A stretch of DNA of 64,000 nt, taken from JAATFS01 sp037145635 (lineage in GTDB: Bacteria; Pseudomonadota; Gammaproteobacteria; Xanthomonadales; Xanthomonadaceae). The DNA lies in contig JBBCXB010000001.1 of the NCBI GenBank assembly GCA_037145635.1, positions 496,001-560,000 on the forward strand. The letters run 5' to 3'. A model generated the notes under the pieces. The model made no database searches, was not told the origin of the DNA, and saw only the letters and a list, made by a program, of their open reading frames with translations. Position 1 is the first letter of the stretch, and each line of letters starts with the position of its first letter. This document shows positions 17,036 to 25,711 of this stretch, in pieces. A program made the translations under genes and the position numbers.

Positions 17036-17671
17036 TCAGCCGCGGACGGCGGTGGCCAGACGCAGCCCGAAGGACACGAACACCGCGCCGATGGCGCGAT
17101 GGATCCAGCGCGCGAGCGCGCCGCGCAGCTGCACGCGCTGGCCCGCGGCCGCCGCGGCCAGCGCCAGGCCATGGCACCACAGCATGCCGTCGAGATTGAA
17201 GATCAGCCCCAGCAGCATGAACGCCGCGGTCTTGTTCGTGGACTCGGGCGCGATGAACTGCGGCATGAAGGCCAGGAAGAACAGCGCGATCTTCGGGTTG
17301 AGCACGTTGGTGACCAGCCCCTGCACGAAGATCCGCCGGTACGGCAACGCCGGCACCGCCGCGCCCGGGGCAGCGGGTGCGCCGCCCCGGGACAGCAGCA
17401 GGCACAGGCCGAGATACAGCAGGTAGGCCGCGCCCAGGTACTTGACCACCGCGAACGCCGTGGCCGAGGCTGTCAGCAGGGCCGACAGGCCCAGCGCGGC
17501 CGCGGCGACGTGCACGCAGGTGCCGGCGCCGATCCCGAGCGCGGCCGCCGAGCCGGCGCGCCAGCCCTGGCGGGCGCTGCGGGTGACGATCAGCAGCGAG
17601 TCCGGCCCGGGCGCCATGTTCAGCAGCAACCCCGAGACGATGAAGACCGGCAGGTCGTGGATTCCGAACAC
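17036..17671 (-). CDS. LysE family translocator
   Basis: A 211-residue membrane protein of the LysE/RhtB amino-acid exporter family with about six membrane segments. The N-terminal family motif is clear (NMAPGPDSLLIVTRSARQGWRAG), as is the central GLVTNVLNPKIALFFLAFMPQF. These are inner-membrane exporters of amino acids such as homoserine, threonine or lysine; the substrate here cannot be told. Its start lies 116 bases from the proC stop on the same strand, so it may be transcribed from its own promoter. Confidence 0.9.
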   Translation of the reverse strand: MFGIHDLPVFIVSGLLLNMAPGPDSLLIVTRSARQGWRAGSAAALGIGAGTCVHVAAAALGLSALLTASATAFAVVKYLGAAYLLYLGLCLLLSRGGAPAAPGAAVPALPYRRIFVQGLVTNVLNPKIALFFLAFMPQFIAPESTNKTAAFMLLGLIFNLDGMLWCHGLALAAAAAGQRVQLRGALARWIHRAIGAVFVSFGLRLATAVRG

Positions 17672-17786
17672 GGCGACGCTCCGAAAGCGCGATTAGACCG
17701 CAGCCCCCGCCCCGAGTCACGCGGTTTCGAGCGCGCGCAGGCAGGTGCGGGGCAACCGCATGCGCCCGCGACCGCCGCCGTGGTGG

Positions 17787-18647
17787 TCAGTCGTTGGCGG
17801 CCGACAGCGCGGCCCCGCGCGCGGCGGCGGCGGCGATGGCGCGCGCGGTGAGCGCCTCGAAGCCGCCGGCCTGGAAGGTCTCCACCGCCGCCTGGGTGGT
17901 GCCGTTGGGCGAGGTGACGCGGCGGCGCAGCTCCGCCGGCGCCTCGCCGGATTCGGTCAGCATGCGCGCGGCGCCGAGCACGGTCTGCAGCACCAGGGTG
18001 CGCGCGGCCACGGCCGGCAGGCCCTGCTGCAGCGCCGCCGCCTCCATTGCCTCGGCGAGCAGGAACACGTAGGCCGGGCCGCTGCCCGAGACCGCGGTGA
18101 CCGCATCCATCTGCGCCTCGTCGTCGATCCACACCGTGGCGCCGGCGCTGGCCAGCAGCTGCTCGGCCTGTGTGCGCCCGGCCGCGTCCACGCGCGCGTT
18201 GGCATGCAGGCCGGTGACGCCGGCCCCGAGCAGCGCCGGGGTATTGGGCATCGCGCGCACCAGTGCCTGGCCGCCGCCGAGCCAGCGGTCGAGCTGGGCC
18301 CCGGTGATGCCGGCGGCGATCGACACCACCAGGGGCGCCTGCGCCCGTGCCGTTGGCGCCAGCGCGGCGCAGACCGTGCGCATCACCTGCGGCTTGACCG
18401 CCAGCAGCCACAGGCCGGCGCCGGCCACGGCCTCGGCCGCCTCGGCGAACGCCTGCACGCCGAAGTCGGCCGCCAGCTGCTCGCGCAGCGCCGCCACCGG
18501 TTCGGCGACATGGATTCGCGCGCCCGGCACGCCCTGGCGGACCAGTCCGGCGATCAGGCTGCGCGCCATGTTGCCGCCGCCGACGAAGGCGACGGGCGCC
18601 GCGGGAACCGGGGAAGGGGCAGGCGGAGTCGGGACGGATGCGGACAT
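17787..18647 (-). CDS. proC: Pyrroline-5-carboxylate reductase
   Basis: A 286-residue enzyme that catalyses the last step of proline synthesis, reducing 1-pyrroline-5-carboxylate with NAD(P)H. It has the N-terminal nucleotide motif FVGGGNMARSLIAGL, AVKPQVM, VRAMPNTPALLGAG, SGSGPAYVFLLAEA and the C-terminal signature VTSPNGTTQAAVETF. A Pro/Ala-rich stretch of about 18 residues precedes the Rossmann fold. The ATG at 18647 gives MSASVPT. It lies downstream of yggS on the same strand, the common yggS-proC pairing. Confidence 0.95.
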   Translation of the reverse strand: MSASVPTPPAPSPVPAAPVAFVGGGNMARSLIAGLVRQGVPGARIHVAEPVAALREQLAADFGVQAFAEAAEAVAGAGLWLLAVKPQVMRTVCAALAPTARAQAPLVVSIAAGITGAQLDRWLGGGQALVRAMPNTPALLGAGVTGLHANARVDAAGRTQAEQLLASAGATVWIDDEAQMDAVTAVSGSGPAYVFLLAEAMEAAALQQGLPAVAARTLVLQTVLGAARMLTESGEAPAELRRRVTSPNGTTQAAVETFQAGGFEALTARAIAAAAARGAALSAAND

Positions 18648-18786
18648 GGGCAAGGAACCTCGGGGAGACGCCGGGATGGTAATGCGGTTTCGCCCGGAGG
18701 CCACGGCCGCCGGTGGCGCGGATCCCGCTCCGGGTCGCTGCGCGCCGTGGCCCCTGGTCGGGGCGGCACGGGCGGCGCCGTGTGGC

Positions 18787-19479
18787 CTATCCTCGATGCC
18801 CCACGCCCGATTCCCGGCGTCCGAACAGCGCCGTGCCCACCCGCACCATCGTGGCGCCGCAGGCGATGGCCTCGGCGAAGTCGCCGCTCATGCCCATCGA
18901 CAGCGTGTCGGCCTGCGGGTGCCGTGCGGCGAGGGTGTCGAACAGCGCCCGCATGCGCGCGAAGGCATCGCGACGGCGCTCGGGCTGCGGGTGTGGCGCC
19001 GGGATCGCCATCAGCCCGCGCAGCGCCAGCCGCGGCTGCGCGGCGATCGCCGCGGCCAGGGCCGGCACCGCGTCCGGCGTGCAGCCGTGCTTGCTGGACT
19101 CGTCGTCGATATTGACCTGGATCAGCACGTTCAGTGGCGGGCGCGGGGCAGGGCGGTGGCGCGCCAGCGCGTCGACCAGCTTGACGCGGTCCACGGTCTG
19201 CACCCAGTCGAACAGGCGGGCCGCCGGCTCGGCCTTGTTGGACTGCAGGTGGCCGATCAGGTGCCACTCCAGCGCCAGCGGGCGCAGCGCCTCGATCTTC
19301 GCTGCCGCCTCCTGCACGTAGTTCTCGCCGAAGGCGTGCTGGCCCTGCGCCGCCAGCGCGGCCACCGCCTCGGCGGGCTGGGTCTTGGACACGGCCAGCA
19401 GCCGGGCCTCGGGGCGGCCGGCTTCGCGGGCGGCGGCGGCCATCGCCAGGTGGATCTGTTGCAGCGGGGGAACGGGCAC
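18787..19479 (-). CDS. yggS: YggS/PROSC family PLP-binding protein
   Basis: A 230-residue alanine-racemase-fold protein that binds pyridoxal phosphate and takes part in vitamin B6 homeostasis without known catalysis. The PLP lysine is Lys32 in AVSKTQPAEAV; FGENYVQEA, EWHLIGHLQSNKA and SMGMSGDF follow in family order. It heads a yggS-proC unit and is divergent from pilT, as in other Xanthomonadaceae and pseudomonads. Confidence 0.95.
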   Translation of the reverse strand: MPVPPLQQIHLAMAAAAREAGRPEARLLAVSKTQPAEAVAALAAQGQHAFGENYVQEAAAKIEALRPLALEWHLIGHLQSNKAEPAARLFDWVQTVDRVKLVDALARHRPAPRPPLNVLIQVNIDDESSKHGCTPDAVPALAAAIAAQPRLALRGLMAIPAPHPQPERRRDAFARMRALFDTLAARHPQADTLSMGMSGDFAEAIACGATMVRVGTALFGRRESGVGHRG

Positions 19480-19484
19480 GGCGC

Positions 19485-19513
19485 CTTCCAGCGATGGGCA
19501 AGGACGCTATACT
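19485..19513 (+). promoter_or_regulatory. Predicted sigma-70 type promoter of pilT
   Basis: A TATACT -10 hexamer at 19508-19513 lies 17 bases after CTTCCA (19485-19490), a fair -35. The distance to the pilT start (19565) leaves a leader of about 45 bases. The spacer between the divergent yggS and pilT genes is short, so this is the most likely position. Confidence 0.5.
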
Positions 19514-19564
19514 GCCGCCCGGGGAAACATCCTTCCAGTCGCAGCCCAGGGGAAAATGCAGCGT

Positions 19565-20602
19565 ATGGATATCGCTGAACTATTGGCGTTCTCGGTCAAG
19601 AACAGGGCCTCGGACCTGCACCTGTCCGCAGGGCTGCCGCCGATGATCCGGGTCGATGGCGACGTGCGCCGCATCAACATCCCGGCGCTGGACCACAAGC
19701 AGGTGCACGCGCTGGTCTACGACATCATGTCCGACCGCCAGCGCCGCGACTACGAGGAGTTCCTCGAGGTCGACTTCTCGTTCGAGATCCCCTCGCTGGC
19801 CCGCTTCCGCGTCAACGCCTTCAACCAGAACCGCGGCGCCGGCGCGGTGTTCCGCACCATTCCGTCCGAGGTGCTGACCCTGGAGGAGCTGGGCTGCCCG
19901 CCGATCTTCCGCCAGCTGATCGAGCAGCCCCAGGGCCTGATCCTGGTGACCGGGCCGACCGGCTCGGGCAAGTCGACCACGCTCGCCGGCATGATCGACT
20001 TCATCAACAAGAACGAATACGGCCACATCCTCACCGTCGAGGACCCGATCGAGTTCGTGCACACCTCGCAGAAGTGCCTGATCAACCAGCGCGAGGTGCA
20101 CCGCGACACCCACGGCTTCAACGAGGCGCTGCGCTCGGCCCTGCGCGAGGACCCGGACATCATCATGGTCGGCGAGCTGCGCGACCTGGAGACCGTGCGC
20201 CTGGCGCTGACCGCTGCCGAGACCGGCCACCTGGTGTTCGGCACCCTTCACACCAGCTCGGCGGCCAAGACCATCGACCGCATCATCGACGTGTTCCCTG
20301 CCGGCGAGAAGCCGATGGTGCGCTCGATGCTGTCCGAGTCGCTGCGCGCGGTGATTTCGCAGGCGCTGCTGAAGAAGGTCGGCGGCGGCCGCACCGCGGT
20401 CTGGGAGATCATGGTCGGCACCCCGGCCATCCGCAACCTGATCCGCGAGGACAAGGTGGCGCAGATGTACTCGGCGATCCAGACCGGCCAGCAGTACGGC
20501 ATGCAGACCCTGGACCAGCACCTGCAGGACCTGGTCAAGCGCAGCCTGATCACCCGCCACCAGGCGCGCGACTACGCCAAGGACAAGCGGATCTTCGAGT
20601 GA
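19565..20602 (+). CDS. pilT: Type IV pilus retraction ATPase PilT
   Basis: A 345-residue hexameric ATPase that powers pilus retraction and twitching motility at the inner membrane. It has the N-terminal MDIAELLAFSVKN start, Walker A GPTGSGKST, the Asp box TVEDPIEFVH, Walker B DPDIIMVGELRD, the His box TGHLVFGTLHTSSA, and the C-terminal AIRNLIRE motif needed for retraction. The ATG at 19565 is chosen from the family start; an ATG three codons upstream, immediately after AGGGGAA, is the alternative. pilU follows after 122 bases. Confidence 0.97.
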   Translation: MDIAELLAFSVKNRASDLHLSAGLPPMIRVDGDVRRINIPALDHKQVHALVYDIMSDRQRRDYEEFLEVDFSFEIPSLARFRVNAFNQNRGAGAVFRTIPSEVLTLEELGCPPIFRQLIEQPQGLILVTGPTGSGKSTTLAGMIDFINKNEYGHILTVEDPIEFVHTSQKCLINQREVHRDTHGFNEALRSALREDPDIIMVGELRDLETVRLALTAAETGHLVFGTLHTSSAAKTIDRIIDVFPAGEKPMVRSMLSESLRAVISQALLKKVGGGRTAVWEIMVGTPAIRNLIREDKVAQMYSAIQTGQQYGMQTLDQHLQDLVKRSLITRHQARDYAKDKRIFE

Positions 20603-20699
20603 TTCGGGAATAGGGGATCGGGAATGGGGAATCGCGAAAGCACGCAACCCTCACCGGTCCCGGCTCCCGGCTTTTCCAATTCCCGATTCTCGATTCACC
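20602..20699. repeat. GGGAATCGGGAAT-type intergenic repeat, imperfect inverted pair
   Basis: The pilT-pilU spacer is built from short GGGAAT/GGGATC units (20602-20634) and their inverted counterpart (20676-20699, AATTCCCGATTCTCGATTC), able to fold into a long imperfect hairpin. Similar sequence occurs at 53680-53730. This kind of GGGAATCGGGAAT spacer is common in Xanthomonas-group genomes. It could act as an mRNA-stabilising or attenuating hairpin within pilTU; that is inference. Confidence 0.6.
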
Positions 20700-20724
20700 A
20701 TTTCCGGCTCCGAAGGAGCACGCC

Positions 20725-21855
<1,131 letters not shown>

Positions 21856-21891
21856 ATTTGGATTTTTTGTCGTCAGATCAACTTTGGGGTG

Positions 21892-22881
21892 ATGATGATT
21901 GTGCGTAGATCGTTGAGCTTATTTTGCGCGAGCTTATATTTATTAGGAAATTCTGCTCAAGCGCAAACAGTCAAATACATTCATACTGATGCTCTGGGTT
22001 CGGTGGTGATGGTTACCGATGCTAACCGTAATGTGGTCGAACGTCGTGAATACGAGCCATATGGTGCCCAGTTAACGCCTGTTATAGAGGATGGTCCTGG
22101 TTATACAGGGCATGTGCAGGATGCAGCGACCGGCCTGACGTACATGCAGCAGCGTTACTATGATCCATTGCTTGGAGTGTTCCTTAGTATAGATCCAGTG
22201 GGACCGCTCTCGAACACTCAGCAATTTAATAGGTATAGATACTCTAACGGTAATCCTTATTCTTTTGTCGATCCGGATGGTAGGTTCGCATTTCTTATTC
22301 CAATGTTGGCAGGTGGTGTCATTGGTGCTGGCGTGGATATTCTGGTGCAGAAATCTATGAGCCCGGACAAGCCAATTAATAAGACTGAGGTTGCCGCAGC
22401 TTTTGGAGGAGGCGCAGTCACTGCTGGAGTGGGTGGTGTTCTCGTTACTGCAGTAAGCCGTGGCGCGATCTCTGTGGGGAGTGCGATTGCAATACAGGCC
22501 GGAACTAACACTAGTGTTGGCGTCGCAAGTGCCGTTGCGACTAATGCATCAGAAGGAAAGAGCACTTCGGCTGGTGAGATAGCTGCAACAGCTGCGGTGA
22601 GTGCGGTAACGAGTGTGGCTGGATCGGGTGTTGCAGTGCGGCTAGGGGATTTTGCAGGCGCGGCAAAAATTAGTGAATTAAACAAAATGGCTAGTTCCAA
22701 ACTTGCCGGAGTCTACAATGTATCAAGTACCACAATGTCAACAGGAAATGCAATTCCCGCGCAAAGTGTATTGCAGGCGGGAGCGTCACAAGGTGCACAA
22801 GCTTCCATTGGCTCGGCAGGTACAGTTGTCCAACCTTTGGTTAATGATCGGGTGAATGAAAGAAAGCAGAAAGAAAGATGA
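21892..22881 (+). CDS. Secreted orphan RHS-core protein with glycine-rich hydrophobic C-terminal domain
   Basis: About 329 residues. A signal peptide (MMIVRRSLSLFCASLYLL, cleavage after AQA) precedes a single complete RHS repeat-associated core: YIHTDALGSVVMVTDANRN, YEPYGAQ, GYTGHVQDAATGLTYMQQRYY, then YRYSNGNPYSFVDPDGR, all within the first 130 residues. Normal Rhs toxins have a shell of more than 1000 residues; here it is missing and a secretion signal replaces it. The C-terminal 200 residues are Gly/Ala-rich with glycine-zipper-like hydrophobic stretches (MLAGGVIGAGVDIL; AAFGGGAVTAGVGGVLVTAV), then a polar Lys/Arg-rich tail. By position this is where Rhs proteins carry a toxin, possibly pore-forming here. 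Starts at ATG 21892 or 21895, with GGGG at 21886-21889. Low GC and unusual codons indicate transfer. Confidence 0.75.
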   Translation: MMIVRRSLSLFCASLYLLGNSAQAQTVKYIHTDALGSVVMVTDANRNVVERREYEPYGAQLTPVIEDGPGYTGHVQDAATGLTYMQQRYYDPLLGVFLSIDPVGPLSNTQQFNRYRYSNGNPYSFVDPDGRFAFLIPMLAGGVIGAGVDILVQKSMSPDKPINKTEVAAAFGGGAVTAGVGGVLVTAVSRGAISVGSAIAIQAGTNTSVGVASAVATNASEGKSTSAGEIAATAAVSAVTSVAGSGVAVRLGDFAGAAKISELNKMASSKLAGVYNVSSTTMSTGNAIPAQSVLQAGASQGAQASIGSAGTVVQPLVNDRVNERKQKER

Positions 22882-23069
22882 GGTATTGGCTTAAATATTT
22901 GATCAAGTGCGAGGTCGCTTGTGCCTTTATATTCTGTTTTTTCTATATTTTGGCCATTCTAGTAAATAGCCCCTGTCATTTATGTCTTGCTTTGGCCGTG
23001 AGTGTATCGATCAATTTTTTCCTTTTATTGAGCATATTATTTAATTACTTTATGTCACGAAACAAGTAG
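22878..23069 (+). CDS. Small two-helix membrane protein, candidate immunity protein
   Basis: 63 residues with two predicted membrane helices (about 13-30, VACAFIFCFFYILAILV, and about 36-57) and a short basic tail. Its ATG overlaps the stop of the RHS gene by 4 bases (ATGA), so it is translationally coupled to it. Small membrane proteins encoded directly behind a polymorphic toxin are the usual place for the cognate immunity protein, and a membrane location would suit a membrane-active toxin. No sequence family is recognised; the function is inferred only from position and topology. Confidence 0.55.
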   Translation: MRYWLKYLIKCEVACAFIFCFFYILAILVNSPCHLCLALAVSVSINFFLLLSILFNYFMSRNK

Positions 23070-23072
23070 GTA

Positions 23073-23411
23073 TCAATGTTGGAAGGGAAAATTTCCGCAA
23101 TGAACACACTTTTCTTGGTTAATCGCTGTTTTGCCAAGTTCGCCTATTAGGCTTCCTTTGCAAGATGCACAAGTCAAATTAAATTTCTTTGCTTTATTGA
23201 AAGATGTAAAAAGCAAAATTAAAGTAAAACCTAATACTAGTGCGATGAATATGAAGGCGAATATTGAGTCATATTCGCTAGGTATTGAGGTTGATATCAC
23301 TCCGCTCACTACAAAAAAAACAAGTGCTGCCACACCTAAGTGCGTCATTTTCTTTTTTTCTGCTGCGTTAAATAGTGCGAGATTATTAATAAATTCGTGT
23401 TTTTTCACCAT
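23073..23411 (-). CDS. Small membrane protein with C-terminal zinc ribbon
   Basis: 112 residues: a polar N-terminus, two membrane helices (about 25-43, LGVAALVFFVVSGVI, and about 49-69), then two CxxC knuckles (CASC and CVHC) that would form a zinc ribbon on the cytoplasmic side. The ATG at 23411 is preceded by GGGAG. It converges on the small membrane gene of the RHS unit, with three bases between the stops. Function unknown. Similar membrane-plus-zinc-ribbon small proteins are common hypothetical genes on bacterial islands. Confidence 0.6.
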   Translation of the reverse strand: MVKKHEFINNLALFNAAEKKKMTHLGVAALVFFVVSGVISTSIPSEYDSIFAFIFIALVLGFTLILLFTSFNKAKKFNLTCASCKGSLIGELGKTAINQEKCVHCGNFPFQH

Positions 23412-23899
23412 TGACTCCCATCAAGATAGCAACGCTTCGCGTGGTAAAGTTTCGCCACTAATTTTTATTTATTCTTTACAACAAGAAAGGTATTTAAGCA
23501 TAAAAATAAAAAAGGCGCAATTGGCTGAGTCAATTTTAGAGTTGCTAGATTTAAGTTTTTCTTAAGCAAGTCTTAAACTCCTATCAATGAGACGGGCAAT
23601 TCACTCAGTTTACCTATATAGAATATTTATAATATAGCCACTCGCATTCATCGTTAAGTCGCTAAGGCTGCTATGGATCCTGGGAATTAGAGGGTTAGGA
23701 TTTTAATGGTTAAATGGCTGCATGATAATTTTAGTTATTGTTATTGAAGGTTGTTTTAAATAGGGCTGGTGGGCGTCACCCACATGCGTAAATATCTAAT
23801 AAGCATTTCATCGTTGCTGTAATGTGGGCTTAGTAAATTTTAAGTTGCTGTAGGGTGGCTTTCGTATGGTTCTTCCAATACTTAGTCATTCAATTGGTA
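23412..23899. other. AT-rich non-coding stretch at the right end of the island
   Basis: 488 bases, very AT-rich, with stop codons in all frames apart from a frame antisense to the zinc-ribbon gene that ends at 23565. I see no convincing gene. TATA-rich segments near 23615-23640 and 23790-23850 could be promoters for the zinc-ribbon gene or the YitT gene. A weak 5-base hairpin (GTGGG/CCCAC) lies near 23770-23785. Confidence 0.5.
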
Positions 23900-24661
23900 A
23901 TGATGGTTTCTAATGCGTTATCTCCTTGGGAAAAATTGTTCAACGTGATCTTCCCCGATTCCGACCTGCGCCCCGAGCAGGAACCGCTACCCGAGGACGG
24001 CGCCGTCTTCACCGCCGGGCCGCTGACGCCGCCGCCGGACTCGGCCGGCACTCCGGCCGACGACCGGGCCTACCATCACTCGGTCGGCGAGGACGTGCAG
24101 GGCATGGTGCTGGCCACGCTGGTGGCCTCGCTGGGGCTGGCGGTGTTCGCCAAGGGCGGGCTGATGATCGGCGGCATGGCCGGGGTGGCGTTCCTGCTGC
24201 ACTACACGCTGCACTGGAACTTCGGGCTGCTGTTCGTGCTGGTCAACCTGCCGTTCTACTGGCTGTCGGTGCGCCGGATGGGCTGGGAGTTCACGCTCAA
24301 GACCTTCGCCGCGGTCGGCGCCTGCGGCCTGCTGACCGACCTGCTGCCGCGCTGGGCCGAGTACGCGCGCATGAGTCCGCTGTACTCGGCGCTGGTCGGC
24401 GGGGCGCTGGTCGGGCTGGGCATCCTGTTCTTCATCCGCCACCGCGCCAGCCTCGGCGGCGTCGGCATCCTGGCGGTCTACCTGCAGCGCGAGCGCGGCT
24501 GGAGCGCGGGCAAGGTGCAGATGGGCTTCGACACCCTGCTGATGGCGGTGGCATTCTCGGTGCTGGCGCCGTCCAAGGTGCTGTACTCGGCGATCGGCGC
24601 CGTGGTGCTCAGCCTGGTGCTGATGTTGAACCATCGCCCGCACCGCTACATGGGCGTCTGA
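23900..24661 (+). CDS. YitT family membrane protein with 5' end inside the AT-rich island
   Basis: About 253 residues with five to six membrane segments in the second two thirds. The YitT (DUF161) core is recognised by KGGLMIGGMAGVAFLLHY, NLPFYWLSVRRMGWEFTLK, GLGILFFIRHRASLGG and GILAVYLQRERGWSAGKVQ. YitT proteins are of unknown transport function. The first 15 or so codons are AT-rich while everything after about 23945 has host composition, so the island boundary lies within the coding region. An ATG at 23900 or 23903 is most likely; a GTG at 23855 also keeps the frame. No good ribosome binding site is seen, so the original 5' end may have been replaced. Confidence 0.75.
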   Translation: MMVSNALSPWEKLFNVIFPDSDLRPEQEPLPEDGAVFTAGPLTPPPDSAGTPADDRAYHHSVGEDVQGMVLATLVASLGLAVFAKGGLMIGGMAGVAFLLHYTLHWNFGLLFVLVNLPFYWLSVRRMGWEFTLKTFAAVGACGLLTDLLPRWAEYARMSPLYSALVGGALVGLGILFFIRHRASLGGVGILAVYLQRERGWSAGKVQMGFDTLLMAVAFSVLAPSKVLYSAIGAVVLSLVLMLNHRPHRYMGV

Positions 24662-24670
24662 GGCGGCGTG

Positions 24671-25579
24671 TTAGCCGCCACCGTGCTCTGCTTCGTCCGG
24701 AGGCCAGTCGGCCGGTAACCCGAGTTGGCGCGAGAGCCGCTGCGCGTCGAACGGGGCATGCACCTTCAGGTCGTTGTCGAAGTAGGCATAGACGTCGCGT
24801 CTTGCGCGCCGGGCGGCCTTTGGGCCCGCGCGCATGGCATCTGCCGGCTCGCCGCCGCCGGACCAGGCTTCGATCCGCTGCGCCCAGCGCCGCAGGGCGG
24901 CGTCGCCGTAGCCGCTGGCATAGAGGTGCGCATCGCCGTGCAGGCGCAGGTACACGAAGTCGCTGGTGACGTCCTCCAGATAGGGGAACTTGCCAGCGGT
25001 ATCGGCGACCACCAGCGCGACCCGGTGCCGGCGCAGCAACCGCAGGCAGGCCGGGTCGGCGAAGCTCGGGTGGCGCACCTCGAGCGCATGGCGGATGCGG
25101 CGCGGGCGGTCGATCGCGAGCGCGCTGCGTCCGCGCATCCGCGCCACGTCGCGGCGGCGGGCCAGCGCCAGCGCGGCCTCGCTGTCGTGCGGCAGGGCGG
25201 CGAGGAAGGCGTCCAGCACCGCCGCGTCGAAGCGCAGCGTCGGCGGCAGCTGCCACAGCACCGGCCCCAACTTGGGCCCGAGCCGCAGCACGCCGGAGGC
25301 GAAGAAGTTGGCCAGCGCCTGCCCGCAGTCGCGCAGGCGCTTCATGTGGGTGACGAAGCGCGGGCCCTTCAGCGCGAACACGAAGTCGTCCGGGACGGCA
25401 TCGTGCCAGGCCTGGAAGCTCTCGGGCCGCTGCAGCGAGTAGAACGAGCCGTTGATCTCCAGGCTGGGGAAGCAACGTGCCGCATACTCGAGCTCGCGTC
25501 GCTGCGCCAGGCCGGCGGGATAGAAGCGGCCGCGCCACCGCGGGTAGCGCCAGCCGGAGATGCCGATGCGGATGCTCAT
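24671..25579 (-). CDS. DUF72 domain-containing protein
   Basis: A 302-residue protein of the YecE/DUF72 family (TIM-barrel-like fold, function not established). Family features: the N-terminal RIGISGWRYPRWRGRFYP, SLEINGSFYSLQRPESF, FALKGPRFVTHMKRL, GPVLWQLPPTLRFD, a DFVYLRLHGD segment and a YFDNDLKVHAP near the C-terminus. The ATG at 25579 gives MSIRIGISG; an ATG 14 codons upstream gives an Arg/Pro-rich extension and is unlikely. It converges on the YitT gene. Confidence 0.9.
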   Translation of the reverse strand: MSIRIGISGWRYPRWRGRFYPAGLAQRRELEYAARCFPSLEINGSFYSLQRPESFQAWHDAVPDDFVFALKGPRFVTHMKRLRDCGQALANFFASGVLRLGPKLGPVLWQLPPTLRFDAAVLDAFLAALPHDSEAALALARRRDVARMRGRSALAIDRPRRIRHALEVRHPSFADPACLRLLRRHRVALVVADTAGKFPYLEDVTSDFVYLRLHGDAHLYASGYGDAALRRWAQRIEAWSGGGEPADAMRAGPKAARRARRDVYAYFDNDLKVHAPFDAQRLSRQLGLPADWPPDEAEHGGG

Positions 25580-25711
25580 GCCGCAAGGATTGGGGCGGCG
25601 GCGTGCAGGGCGGGTGCACACCGCGCGGTCGGGTGGGCTGGTGCCGCCGGCGCCGGCTCGCCGCGGGTCAGCGCCGTCGCGCCGTCCGCCGGCAGGGGCG
25701 CAGGGCTGCCG

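Larger units (their letters stand above)
21856..23944. other. AT-rich genomic island between pilU and the YitT gene
   Basis: From the base after the pilU stop to about 23944 the sequence falls from about 70% GC to roughly 40% GC or less, then returns abruptly to the host composition inside the first codons of the YitT gene. It carries an orphan RHS-core gene, a small overlapping membrane-protein gene, a minus-strand zinc-ribbon membrane protein and about 490 bases of AT-rich non-coding DNA. No integrase, transposase, tRNA or clear flanking direct repeats are visible, so the mechanism of arrival is unknown. Confidence 0.75.

Noticed and set aside
23131..23565. A 144-codon plus-strand open frame in the AT-rich island
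   Set aside because: Almost wholly antisense to the zinc-ribbon membrane gene, no ribosome binding site and no recognisable fold; the minus-strand gene has helices, two CxxC pairs and GGGAG before its start.
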